A DNA stretch of 64,000 bases from positions 6,076,001-6,140,000 of the forward strand of contig NZ_CP123923.1 in NCBI RefSeq assembly GCF_030450125.1, read 5' to 3'. Shown piece after piece: positions 39,169-47,685 of the stretch. The stretch comes from Streptomyces sp. WP-1. GTDB lineage: Bacteria; Actinomycetota; Actinomycetes; Streptomycetales; Streptomycetaceae. The translations under genes were made by a program, and so were the position numbers. The notes beneath the pieces were generated by a model. The model did not search any database and was not told where the DNA came from. It saw only the letters and a list, made by a program, of their open reading frames with translations. Every line of letters begins with the position of its first letter. Position 1 is the first letter of the stretch.

Positions 39169-40560
39169 TTATACGCCCTGGCTGACAGAACTCATGTTGA
39201 AATCGGGGACCCGCAGCGGCGGCATCGCGGCCCTGGTGAACCAGTCGCCCCATTCGCGCGGCAGCGTCTTCTCCGTGCGGCCCGCCTCGATCGCGCGCCG
39301 CAGCAGGTCCACCGGCGACTCGTTGAACCGGAAGTTGTTCACCTGCCCGGTCACCTCGCCGCCCTCCACCAGGTAGACGCCGTCCCGGGTCAGGCCGGTG
39401 AGCAGCAGCGTCGCCGGGTCGACCTCGCGGATGTACCACAGGCAGGTCAGCAGCAGCCCGTGCCCGGTGTCCGCGACCATCTCGTCCAGGGAGCGGTTGC
39501 CGCCGTCCAGGATCAGATTGTCCGCCGCCGGGGTGACCGGCAGCCCGGTCAGGGCCGCGCTGTGCCGGGTCGTCGTCAGGTTCTTCAGGGTGCCGCGCTC
39601 GATCCAGTCGGTGGCCGGCGCCGCGAGGCCGTTGTCGAACACCGACCGGTCGCCGTTCGAGGAGTGGGCGATCACGAAGGGCGCGCACTCCAGACCGGGC
39701 TCGTCCGGGTCGCTGCGCAGGGTCAGGGGCAGTTCGGAGAGCCGCTCGCCGATCCGGGTGCCGCCGCCGGGCCGGGAGAAGACCGTACGGCCCTCCGCCG
39801 CGTCCCGGCCCGAGGCCGACCACAGCTGGTAGATGAGCAGGTCCGCCACCGCGGTCGGCGGCAGCAGCGTCTCGTAGCGGCCCGCGGGCAGCTCCACGCG
39901 CCGCTTCGCCCAGCCCAGCCGCGTCGCCAGCTCGGCGTCCAGGGCGGCCGGGTCGACGTCCTTGAAGTCCCGGGTGGAGCGCCCGGCCCACGCGGAGCGG
40001 GTGCGGTCCGGCGACTTGGCGTTCAGCTCCAGCGTGCCGGTCGGCTGGTCGTGCCGCAGCCGCAGCCCGGTGGAGCTGCCGAGGTAGGTCGAGACCATCT
40101 CGTGGTTGGCGAAGCCGTACAGCTCCCGGCCGCCGGCCCGGGCGCGGGCGAACGCCTCGCCGAGCGCCGGGGCGAAGTCGGCGAACACCGCGGAGGAGGT
40201 CTCGGCGGGCGCGTCCGTGAAGTCGGGGGCCGCGGCCGCGCCCGTGACCAGCGGCTGAGCGTCCTCGGCGGGGCCCGCGCCGCGCGCGGCGGCCTCGGCG
40301 GCCCGCACCAGCGGCTCCAGTTCGTCGGCCGTCACCGCCGACCGGGAGACGACCCCGGAGGCCGTGCCCTGCCGGCCGTCCACGGTCGCGATCACCGTGA
40401 GGCTGCGGCCCCGGGTCACACCGTTCGTGGTGAGCGCGTTGCCCGCCCAGCGCAGGTTGGCGGTGGACGTCTCGTCGGCGATGACGAGGCAGCCGTCCGC
40501 CCGGGACAGCGCGAGCGCCTGTTCGACGATCTCGTGCGGCTTGTTGCTACGGGCGCTCAT
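39169..40560 (-). CDS. pmbA: TldE/PmbA-type subunit of a TldD/E metalloprotease
   Basis: A 463-residue protein of the TldD/PmbA fold. It lacks the HExxxH motif, as expected of the non-catalytic partner TldE. Motifs include [39 protein letters not shown] and [17 protein letters not shown]. It would form a heterodimer with the TldD encoded at 45908-47434, degrading unfolded peptides or maturing peptide natural products. The ATG at 40560 overlaps, as ATGA, the stop of a short frame that is a remnant of a tldD 3' end. Normally tldD is directly upstream; here about 5.3 kb intervenes. Confidence 0.9.
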   Translation of the reverse strand: MSARSNKPHEIVEQALALSRADGCLVIADETSTANLRWAGNALTTNGVTRGRSLTVIATVDGRQGTASGVVSRSAVTADELEPLVRAAEAAARGAGPAEDAQPLVTGAAAAPDFTDAPAETSSAVFADFAPALGEAFARARAGGRELYGFANHEMVSTYLGSSTGLRLRHDQPTGTLELNAKSPDRTRSAWAGRSTRDFKDVDPAALDAELATRLGWAKRRVELPAGRYETLLPPTAVADLLIYQLWSASGRDAAEGRTVFSRPGGGTRIGERLSELPLTLRSDPDEPGLECAPFVIAHSSNGDRSVFDNGLAAPATDWIERGTLKNLTTTRHSAALTGLPVTPAADNLILDGGNRSLDEMVADTGHGLLLTCLWYIREVDPATLLLTGLTRDGVYLVEGGEVTGQVNNFRFNESPVDLLRRAIEAGRTEKTLPREWGDWFTRAAMPPLRVPDFNMSSVSQGV

Positions 40561-40616
40561 CGACCGGCCTCCTGCGTGGTGTTCGAGACGGCGACGCCCC
40601 GGAACAGGGCGAAGGG
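40557..40616 (-). pseudogene. Remnant of a tldD 3' end, upstream of pmbA
   Basis: The minus-strand frame ending at the TGA that overlaps the pmbA start reads [19 protein letters not shown]. The true TldD C-terminus at 45908 reads PSALFRGVNILNTASESGR: 12 of 19 positions identical, with the same reading frame relative to the stop. Upstream of this piece the frame (to 40913) bears no TldD similarity. This is the leftover end of an ancestral tldD that once overlapped pmbA. Confidence 0.75.
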
Positions 40617-40772
40617 CAACCATGGGGCGGTGGATCCGTGCTGAGCGTACCCACCGACCGTGGGGGCGAGGGCCGTTATGCGTGCCGAGCCCGGCGCTCC
40701 CGCCACCGCCGGGGCCCGGTAAGGCTTGCCTTGCTTTCTGATCGGTCCGGCCTTTACGGTGAAGACCATGAA

Positions 40773-40793
40773 GTCCTCAGAGGACCTGAGGAC
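40773..40793. promoter_or_regulatory. Candidate operator before the amidase operon
   Basis: The perfect palindrome GTCCTCAGAGGAC (40773-40785) overlaps a second arm (GTCCTCA ... TGAGGAC, 40773-40793), followed by another TGAGGA that serves as ribosome site. A possible promoter (TTGCTT 40731-40736, 18 nt, TACGGT 40755-40760) would place the site just after the RNA start. The GntR protein encoded two genes downstream is the obvious candidate ligand; GT...AC ends fit that family. Confidence 0.5.
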
Positions 40794-40806
40794 CTGAGGA
40801 TTCGGG

Positions 40807-42246
40807 GTGGCCATGACAGACCTCCATGACCTGACGCTCACCGAACAGGCCGCAGCGATCCGCGGCCGTACCGTGTCGCCGACCGAGCTGATCGACCACC
40901 ACCTGCGCCGCATCGAGGAGTCGAACAGCGCGCTGGGCGCCTACCGCACCGTCGACGCGCCCGGCGCCCGGCGGGCCGCCGCCGCCGTCGAGGCCCGGCT
41001 GGCCGCCGCGCCCGACGACGAGGGACTGCCGCCGCTGCTCGGGGTGCCGCTGTCGGTGAAGGACACCTGGCCGGTCGAGGGACTGCCGTTCACGGCGGGC
41101 TCGGCGGCCTTCGACGACCGGACGGCCCCGGCGGACGCGGCCGTCGTGGGCACCCTGCGGGCGGCCGGCGCCGTGCTGCTGGGGACCACCACCGCCGCCG
41201 AGTTCGGCTGTTCCTCCTACACCGAGACGGTGTTCGCCACCGCCCGCAACCCGTACGACCTCACCCGCGGGGCCGGTGGCTCCAGCGGCGGAGCGGCCGC
41301 CTCGGTGGCCGCGGGACTGGCCGCCGGCGCCCTCGGCAGCGACGGCGGCGGCTCGGTCCGCATCCCGGCCGCGGCCTGCGGAGTGGTCGGTCTCAAGCCG
41401 AGCCGGGGACGGGTCTCGCCCGCCCCCGCGACGGACGCGCTGGGGCTCGCCACCGCCGGGCCACTGGCCAGGACGGTGGCGGACGCCGCCCTGCTGCTGG
41501 ACGTGATGACCGGCAGCATCCCGGGCGACGCCGCCGCCCTGCCCGCCCCGCCCGCCGGGTACTTCCGGGCCCGCGCCGGACAGGAGCCCGGTCCCCTGCG
41601 GATCGGGGTGCTGCCGCGGACCGAGAGCCAGCACCCCGAGGCGGCACTGGCCTGCCGCCGTACCGCCGACCTGCTCGCCGGACTCGGCCACCACGTGACG
41701 GACGCCCCGCCGTACGACCCCGCCGAGTACCTGGCGGACTTCACCGTGCTGTGGAGCGTGCTGGCGGCCGCGGTGCCGGTGCCTCCCGCGAGGGAGACAC
41801 GTCTGCTGCCCCTCACCCGCTGGCTGCGCGACCGGGGCCGCGAGCACGGCGCGGTACGGCTGTACGCGGCGATGGCCTCGCTGTCGGCCACCGCCCGCGC
41901 CCTGTGCCACCGCTACGCCGACTTCGACGCCGTACTGAGCCCGACCACGGACCGACCGCCGCTGCCGGTCGGCTCGTCGGCCGACCCCGACGACCCCGAG
42001 CGCACCTTCCGGCGGATGCTCGCCCACACCCCGCGCACCCCACTGGCGAACCTCACCGGACAGCCGTCGATCAGCCTGCCGCTGCACCGGACGCCGGACG
42101 GTCTGCCGGTCGGCGTGATGCTGACCGGCCGGCTCCACGAGGAGGGCGTCCTGCTCTCCCTCGGCGCCCAGCTGGAACGGGCCCGGCCCTGGCCCCGCCA
42201 CGCCGCCCGGCCGGTGGCGGCGCTGCCCGAGCGGACGGCGCGATGA
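40807..42246 (+). CDS. Amidase signature family hydrolase
   Basis: A 479-residue Ser-cisSer-Lys amidase. Lys is in LSVKDTWPVEG, cis-Ser and nucleophile are in RGAGGSSGGAAASVAAG, and GSDGGGSVRIPAAACGVVGLKPS is the signature core. GTG 40807 has TGAGGA 6 nt upstream; ATG 40813 is the alternative. It could hydrolyse an amide substrate that the adjacent MFS protein transports. It is not GatA, since no gatB/gatC are present. First gene of an amidase-MFS-GntR unit. Confidence 0.9.
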   Translation: MAMTDLHDLTLTEQAAAIRGRTVSPTELIDHHLRRIEESNSALGAYRTVDAPGARRAAAAVEARLAAAPDDEGLPPLLGVPLSVKDTWPVEGLPFTAGSAAFDDRTAPADAAVVGTLRAAGAVLLGTTTAAEFGCSSYTETVFATARNPYDLTRGAGGSSGGAAASVAAGLAAGALGSDGGGSVRIPAAACGVVGLKPSRGRVSPAPATDALGLATAGPLARTVADAALLLDVMTGSIPGDAAALPAPPAGYFRARAGQEPGPLRIGVLPRTESQHPEAALACRRTADLLAGLGHHVTDAPPYDPAEYLADFTVLWSVLAAAVPVPPARETRLLPLTRWLRDRGREHGAVRLYAAMASLSATARALCHRYADFDAVLSPTTDRPPLPVGSSADPDDPERTFRRMLAHTPRTPLANLTGQPSISLPLHRTPDGLPVGVMLTGRLHEEGVLLSLGAQLERARPWPRHAARPVAALPERTAR

Positions 42247-43538
42247 AGCGCGGCCGGCTGGCCTTCCTGACCGGCACCCATGTCGTCAACGACCTGTACC
42301 AGGGCGCGGTCCCGGCGCTGCTGCCCTTCCTGACGGCCGAACGGCACTACAGCTACACCGCCGTCTCGGGCATCGCGCTCGCGGCCGGCGGCCTGTCCAG
42401 CCTCGCCCAGCCGCTCTTCGGCCTGCTGGTGGACCGCCGCCACCGCGGCTGGCTCATCCCGGGCGGCTTCCTCACCGCCGCGGGCGGGCTCGCCTGCGCG
42501 GGGCTGGCCGGCAGCTACCCGCTCACCTGGCTCTGCGTCGCCCTGGCCGGGATCGGCATCGCCGCCTACCACCCGCCCGCCACCAATGAGGCCCGGGCCG
42601 CGGGCGGGCAGTCCCAGCGGGCGATGAGCCTGTTCTCGGTCGGCGGCACGCTGGGCGCCTCGCTGGCACCGGCGCTGGTCACCCTCGTGGTCGGCTCGTT
42701 CGGCCTGGCGGGCAGCTGGCTGCTGGCCGTGCCCGCCCTGGTCACCGCCGCGCTCTGGGCCGCGCAAGGGCCCTGGCTGCGGCACCGCGGACACACACCG
42801 GCGGCCCCGGCGACCGCGCGGGGCACGGTGGCGGGCGGGCACCGGGACGACTGGCGGGCGTTCCGGCGCCTGGCCGCGGCCACCGTCGCCTGGTCGGTGC
42901 CGTATGTGACGGTCACCTCCATGCTCGCCCTGCACATCCACCGCGACCTGAACGCCTCGACGGCCGTCGGCGCCACGGCGCTCACCCTGCTCACCCTGGC
43001 CGGGGCGGCGGGCACCCTGCTCGGCGGCTGGCTGGGCGACCGGTACGGACGGACGGTGCCGATCCGCGCCGGCTATCTGCTGGCCGTACCCGCCCTGGCC
43101 GCGCTGGCGTTCGCCCCGTCCGCGGGCGTGGCCGTGGTGGCCGCGGCGCTCTTCGGGTTGACCATGTTCCTGCCGTTCGCCTCCCAGGTGACGCTGGCCC
43201 AGGACTATCTGCCCACCCGGCCCGGCACCGCCGGCGGGCTGACCCTCGGGCTCGCCATGTCCGTGGGCGCGCTGGCCGCACCGGCGCTCGGTCGGCTGGC
43301 CGACGCCCAGGGGCTGCGCACGGTTCTCGCGCTGGTGCTCGGCGTGCTGCTGGTCGCACTCGGCTGCGCCCTCCGGCTGCGCGACCGCGTGCTGCCGACT
43401 CCGGCTCCGGCTCCGGCAGCGGCGACGGCGGCCGAGCCGGTGTCCGAGCCGGTGTCCGAGCCGGCCGCGGGCCCGGCGGGTCGAGGGGGCCGGACCTCGG
43501 CCGCACACGGTGCCGGTGGCCCCATGGGCCCGCTGTAG
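42243..43538 (+). CDS. MFS transporter, fosmidomycin-resistance-like
   Basis: A 431-residue 12-helix major facilitator. The N-terminal TGTHVVNDLYQGAVPALLPFL stretch is typical of the Fsr-like group. LGGWLGDRYGRTVPIR is the central MFS loop motif. The C-terminal tail is Ala/Pro/Glu-rich with tandem EPVS repeats. The ATG overlaps the amidase stop as ATGA, showing coupling. Substrate unknown: drug efflux or amide uptake are possible. Confidence 0.87.
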   Translation: MKRGRLAFLTGTHVVNDLYQGAVPALLPFLTAERHYSYTAVSGIALAAGGLSSLAQPLFGLLVDRRHRGWLIPGGFLTAAGGLACAGLAGSYPLTWLCVALAGIGIAAYHPPATNEARAAGGQSQRAMSLFSVGGTLGASLAPALVTLVVGSFGLAGSWLLAVPALVTAALWAAQGPWLRHRGHTPAAPATARGTVAGGHRDDWRAFRRLAAATVAWSVPYVTVTSMLALHIHRDLNASTAVGATALTLLTLAGAAGTLLGGWLGDRYGRTVPIRAGYLLAVPALAALAFAPSAGVAVVAAALFGLTMFLPFASQVTLAQDYLPTRPGTAGGLTLGLAMSVGALAAPALGRLADAQGLRTVLALVLGVLLVALGCALRLRDRVLPTPAPAPAAATAAEPVSEPVSEPAAGPAGRGGRTSAAHGAGGPMGPL

Positions 43539-43547
43539 GGTCGTCCC

Positions 43548-44249
43548 ATGACTGTCCGACCGGTACGCCACAGCTCGTTGGTCGAGGAGGCCGTCGCCGA
43601 GCTCCGCCGACTGATCGGTACGGGCGAGTGGCCGGTCGGGGCCAAGCTCCCGGGCGAGGTGGAGCTGAGCCGGCTGCTCGGCGTCGGCCGGACCACCTCG
43701 CGCGAGGCGGTCCGGGTGCTGATCGCCGACGGCCAGCTGTCCGCCCGGCACGGCTCGGGCACCTACGTCGTCGCCGCCGCCCCGGTCTCGCAGTTCGACC
43801 GGGAGCTGCGCCGCGCGGAGGTCTTCGACGTGTACGAGGTCCGCGCCGCGCTGGAGGTGGAGGCGGGCCGGCTGGCCGCGCGGCGGCGCACCCAGGAGGA
43901 CGTGGCCGCGTTGCGGGCCGCACTGGCAGCCCGCGACGCGGCGGCCGACCCGGCCGCGCTCATCGAGGCGGACCTGGACCTGCATCGCCGGGTGGTGCTG
44001 GCCGCGCGCAATCCGGTGCTCGTCCGGCTCTTCGACTCCTTCGTCGGCGCCCTGCGCGAGGCGGCCGGGCAGCTGCTGGCCGACACCGACCTGCACGGCG
44101 CCGAGGAACGGCACGCGATCAACCGCGCGCACCACGCGCTGGTCGAGGCGATCGCGGCCGGGGACCCGGACGCCGCCGTCGAGGCGACCCGCGGCAATCT
44201 GGACCGCACCCTGGACGAGCTGCGCGCCGAGGGCGTCGGGCCGCGCTGA
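43548..44249 (+). CDS. FadR-subfamily GntR transcriptional regulator
   Basis: A 233-residue regulator. Its winged HTH (about 10-75) has LPGEVELSRLLGVGRTTSREAVRVL and GSGTYVV, and its FCD effector domain (about 85-225) has DLDLHRRVVLAARNPVL and HHALVEAIAAGDPDAA with the usual metal/carboxylate-binding His/Asp residues. It lies 9 bp after the MFS gene and probably controls the amidase-MFS operon through the palindrome at 40773. Confidence 0.9.
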   Translation: MTVRPVRHSSLVEEAVAELRRLIGTGEWPVGAKLPGEVELSRLLGVGRTTSREAVRVLIADGQLSARHGSGTYVVAAAPVSQFDRELRRAEVFDVYEVRAALEVEAGRLAARRRTQEDVAALRAALAARDAAADPAALIEADLDLHRRVVLAARNPVLVRLFDSFVGALREAAGQLLADTDLHGAEERHAINRAHHALVEAIAAGDPDAAVEATRGNLDRTLDELRAEGVGPR

Positions 44250-44285
44250 GCGCGGCCCGACGGCGGGCGGGCCCCGGCCGGAGGA

Positions 44286-44906
44286 TCATCCCTTACGGGC
44301 CAGGAAGCGGATCTGCCGGTCGCCCGGCTGCCGGGACTCGACGTCCTCGAAGCCGCTGCGGTACAGGCGCCCTGGCAGGGTCCCGGGGTCGAGCACCAGC
44401 ATGGTGTCGCCGATGTGCAGCAGCCGGAAACGCAGGCTGGGCAGGCTGTCCACGCCCCGGAACACCCCGCCCGGCCGCAGCACACGGCACGCCTCGGCGA
44501 ACAAGGCGTCCTGGAGTTCGGCGGAAGGCACATGGTGCAGCATGGTGAAGCAGACGACGGCGGAGAACCGTCCGTCCGGAAAGGGCAGCCGGGTGCCGTC
44601 GCCGTGCACGATCTCGGCCCGGCCGGCGAACTCGGCACGCAGCAGGGCCGCGGAGGCCCGGTCGATCTCGACGGCGGTCAGCCTCGCCGCGGCGGACGAC
44701 CCCGTGGCGGGTGCCGCCCTTGTGGCGGGGGCCGCCTTCGCCAGGTGCGACAACAGCGCGCGGGTGGTGGCTCCGAAGCCGGGACCGATCTCCAGGACGT
44801 CGTCCCCGAGGTCGACGCCGGCCAGCAGCTCGGGCATGCGTTCGGCCACGCCGGCGGCCCAGCGCGCGGAGCTGCATATCTTGCGATGCGGGTAATTCAT
44901 CGGCAT
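44286..44906 (-). CDS. SAM-dependent class I methyltransferase
   Basis: A 206-residue Methyltransf_11-type enzyme. Motif I is DDVLEIGPGFGATTRALL, motif II is LTAVEIDRASAALL, and the later motif is VVCFTMLHHVPS with LRPGGVF. A low-complexity Ala/Thr insertion lies between motifs I and II. Substrate unknown. It is convergent with the GntR gene and divergent from the AraC gene, and part of the block that separates tldD from pmbA. Confidence 0.87.
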   Translation of the reverse strand: MPMNYPHRKICSSARWAAGVAERMPELLAGVDLGDDVLEIGPGFGATTRALLSHLAKAAPATRAAPATGSSAAARLTAVEIDRASAALLRAEFAGRAEIVHGDGTRLPFPDGRFSAVVCFTMLHHVPSAELQDALFAEACRVLRPGGVFRGVDSLPSLRFRLLHIGDTMLVLDPGTLPGRLYRSGFEDVESRQPGDRQIRFLARKG

Positions 44907-45010
44907 GGTGCGACTCTAGGAAGGCCGCTCGACGGCCGCGAGATCCGCCGGGGCCGGACGATGTCGTACAGAGGCCGGGGCCCGGACGACGAACGCTCTG
45001 GAGTGACCGG

Positions 45011-45808
45011 GTGACCTCTTCGGGTTCTGGCGGCTTACCGGCCCCTCACATGATGTCCGCGGCGGAGATCGAGCTGGGGGAGGGCGCCACTTCGGTGGGG
45101 CCCCTGCCGCTCCCGGCCGGCCGGTGGTTCCGGGCGCACGACCATCCGCGGCACCAACTCGCCTGGGCCGTCAGGGGGGTTCTGGGAGTGACGGTCGGCG
45201 ACGAGACCTGGGTGCTGCCGACCACCCGGGCCCTGTGGATCCCCGCCGGAACCGTGCACCGCACCGGCGCCCCACGCGACACGGTCCTGCACAGCCTGTA
45301 CGTGGATCCGACCCGCTGTCCGCTGGACTGGCCGGCGCCGGTCGCGGTCGGTGTCGGCGCCCTCCTGGCCCAACTGCTGGCCCACCTCGGCCGCTTCGAC
45401 CTCGCGCCGGACGCGCGGCACCGCGCGGAGGGTGTGGTCTTCGACCTGCTCCGCCCGCTGGCGAGCGCGCCGATCACCGTGCCCGAACCCGTCGACGACC
45501 GCGCCCGGGCGGTGGCCGCCCTGCTGCTGGACGACCCCGCCGACACGCGCACGCTGGAGGCGCTCGCCCGCGCGGTCGGCAGCAGCCGCCGGACCCTGAG
45601 CCGGCTCTTCGTGCGGGACACCGGGATGAGCTTCGACCGCTGGCGCACCCGGCTGAGACTGCGTGCGGCCCTGCCGCTGCTCGCCGAGGGCCGATCGGTC
45701 GCCCACGCGGCCCGGGCCGTCGGCTACGCCACGCCCAGCGCCTTCCTCGCGGCCTTCCGCCGGGCCGTCGGCACCACCCCCCGGCGCTATCTGCACCACG
45801 CGGACTGA
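45011..45808 (+). CDS. AraC family transcriptional regulator with a TTA codon
   Basis: A 265-residue regulator. An N-terminal cupin domain (AHDHPRHQLAWAVRGVLGV, LWIPAGTVHRTGAP) is followed by two HTH motifs in the C-terminal AraC domain (LEALARAVGSSRRTLSRLF and SVAHAARAVGYATPSAFLAAFRR). GTG 45011 has GGAGTGA 7 nt upstream. With this start codon 9 is TTA (45035-45037), the rare leucine codon read by the bldA tRNA. An ATG at 45050 would avoid it. It is likely a regulator of neighbouring genes. Confidence 0.88.
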   Translation: MTSSGSGGLPAPHMMSAAEIELGEGATSVGPLPLPAGRWFRAHDHPRHQLAWAVRGVLGVTVGDETWVLPTTRALWIPAGTVHRTGAPRDTVLHSLYVDPTRCPLDWPAPVAVGVGALLAQLLAHLGRFDLAPDARHRAEGVVFDLLRPLASAPITVPEPVDDRARAVAALLLDDPADTRTLEALARAVGSSRRTLSRLFVRDTGMSFDRWRTRLRLRAALPLLAEGRSVAHAARAVGYATPSAFLAAFRRAVGTTPRRYLHHAD

Positions 45809-45845
45809 AACCGCCCCCGCGGGTGAAACAGCCCCGGCGGGTGAA

Positions 45846-45867
45846 AGGCCCTCCCGGAGAAGGGCCT
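45846..45867. terminator. Hairpin between the AraC gene and tldD
   Basis: AGGCCCT, an 8-nt loop, AGGGCCT in the 99-bp convergent gap. Two CGGGTGAAA copies precede it. Short stem, moderate strength. Confidence 0.45.
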
Positions 45868-45907
45868 CGCCTCCCGCGCCCCGGCGGCCGGGTGTGCCGC
45901 GACCACG

Positions 45908-47434
45908 TCAGGAACGGCCGGACTCGCTCGCGGTGTTCAGGATGTTCACACCGCGGAACAGTGCGGACGGGCACCCGTGCGACACGGAGGCGACCTGCCC
46001 CGGCTGGGCCTTGCCGCAGTTGAAGGCGCCGCCCAGGACGTACGTCCCGGGGCCGCCGACCGCCGCCATCGAACCCCAGAAGTCGGTCGTGGTGGCCTGG
46101 TAGGCGACGTCCTTGAGCTGCCCGGCGAGCCGCCCGTTCTCGATCCGGAAGAAGCGCTGCCCGGTGAACTGGAAGTTGTAGCGCTGCATGTCGATCGACC
46201 AGGAGCGGTCCCCGACCACGTAGATGCCCCGCTCCACGCCCCCGATCAGATCCTCGGTGGACAGCCCCGCCGGGTCCGGCCGCAGCGACACGTTGGCCAT
46301 CCGCTGCACCGGCACATGGGCGGGGGAGTCGGCGTACGCGCACCCGTTGGACCGCTCGAACCCGGTCAGCCGGGCGATCCTGCGGTCCAGCTGGTAGCCG
46401 ACCAGCGTGCCGTCCTTCACCAAATCCCAGGACTGCGCCTCGACGCCCTCGTCGTCGTACCCGATGGTGGCCAGGCCGTGCTCGGCGGTGCGGTCGCCGG
46501 TGACGTTCATCAGCTCGGAGCCGTACCTGAGCTTGCCCAGCTGGTCGAAGGTGGCGAAGGAGGTGCCGGCGTACGCCGCCTCGTAGCCGAGCGCGCGGTC
46601 CAGCTCGGTGGCGTGCCCGATGGACTCGTGGATGGTCAGCCACAGGTTGGACGGATCGACCACCAGGTCGTACAGGCCCGGCTCCACGCTCGGCGCCCGC
46701 ATCTTCTCGGCCAGCAGCTCCGGGATCCGCGCCAGCTCGTCGTCCCAGTCCCAGCCGGTCCCGGTCAGGTACTCCCAGCCGCGCCCGGCCGGCGGCGCCA
46801 GTGTCCGCATGGAGTCGAACTCCCCGCTGGACCCGTCCACCGACACCGCGGTCAGCTCGGGGTGCAGCCGCACCCGCTGCTGGGTCGTGACGGTCCCGGC
46901 TGTATCCGCGTAGAACTTGTTCTCGTGCACGGCGAGCAGCGAGGCGTCCACATGGCTCACCCCGTCCGTCGCCAGCAGCCGCGCGCTCCACTCCGCGAGC
47001 AGCGCCGCCTTCTCCTCGGCCGGCACGGCGAACGGATCGATCTCGTACGACGAGACCCACGTCCGGTCGGCGTGCACCGGCTCGTCGGCGAGTTCCACCC
47101 GCTCGTCCGACCCCGCGGCCTTGATCACCTGCGCGGACAGCTTGGCCATGGCGACCGCCTGCGAGGCGACCCGGGCCGCCGCGTCCAGGGTCAGATCGAC
47201 CCCGGAGGCGAAGCCCCACGTACCGCCGTGCACGACCCGGACCGCGTACCCGAGGTCGGTGGTGTCCGAGGACCCCGAGGGCCGGGCGTCGCGCAGCCGC
47301 AGCGCCGCGCTGCGCACCCGCTCGAAGCGGAAGTCCGCGTGCTCGGCCCCGAGCGAACGCGCGCGGGCGAGCGCGGCGTCGGCGAGGGACCTGAGCGGAA
47401 GCGCGGTGAAGGCTTCGTCGATGGAATGGGGCAC
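45908..47434 (-). CDS. tldD: TldD metalloprotease subunit
   Basis: A 508-residue catalytic subunit of the TldD/TldE protease. The zinc motif HESIGHATELD carries the HExxxH ligands. Other hallmarks are YAVRVVHGGTWGFASG and LGGAFNCGKAQPGQVASVSHG, and the C-terminus PSALFRGVNILNT. Its partner PmbA is encoded at 39169-40560, more than 5 kb downstream, with unrelated genes between. It is divergent from fabG. Confidence 0.92.
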   Translation of the reverse strand: MPHSIDEAFTALPLRSLADAALARARSLGAEHADFRFERVRSAALRLRDARPSGSSDTTDLGYAVRVVHGGTWGFASGVDLTLDAAARVASQAVAMAKLSAQVIKAAGSDERVELADEPVHADRTWVSSYEIDPFAVPAEEKAALLAEWSARLLATDGVSHVDASLLAVHENKFYADTAGTVTTQQRVRLHPELTAVSVDGSSGEFDSMRTLAPPAGRGWEYLTGTGWDWDDELARIPELLAEKMRAPSVEPGLYDLVVDPSNLWLTIHESIGHATELDRALGYEAAYAGTSFATFDQLGKLRYGSELMNVTGDRTAEHGLATIGYDDEGVEAQSWDLVKDGTLVGYQLDRRIARLTGFERSNGCAYADSPAHVPVQRMANVSLRPDPAGLSTEDLIGGVERGIYVVGDRSWSIDMQRYNFQFTGQRFFRIENGRLAGQLKDVAYQATTTDFWGSMAAVGGPGTYVLGGAFNCGKAQPGQVASVSHGCPSALFRGVNILNTASESGRS

Positions 47435-47539
47435 GGAGGTCTCCCTGCTGTCGTGGCCTGTGGGCTCCGATCATGGCGCGCGGGCGGCCCCACCGACCAC
47501 ACCCCTTTCGGACCCGGACCCCGCGATTATGTAGGGACC

Positions 47540-47567
47540 CGACAGTGACGGTCCCGCGCCACTGTCG
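47540..47567. promoter_or_regulatory. Dyad in the tldD-fabG divergent region
   Basis: A perfect 8-bp inverted repeat CGACAGTG ... CACTGTCG with a 12-nt spacer lies about 120 bp before fabG and 106 bp before tldD. It may be an operator for the fatty-acid genes or tldD. The rest of 47435-47685 shows no other element I can name. Confidence 0.4.
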
Positions 47568-47685
47568 GTGCCCGAATGCCCACGGACGCGGCCGTACCGA
47601 TAGGTTTTCGATGAAGCCGCCTGTCATCCAGGTGTTCGGGCGGGTTGTCGGACCTCTAGCAGACCGCTATCGAAAGGGTGATCCG

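Noticed and set aside
41913..44135. A 740-codon antisense frame across amidase, MFS and GntR genes
   Set aside because: No motif; the three plus-strand genes have normal family signatures and coupled starts.
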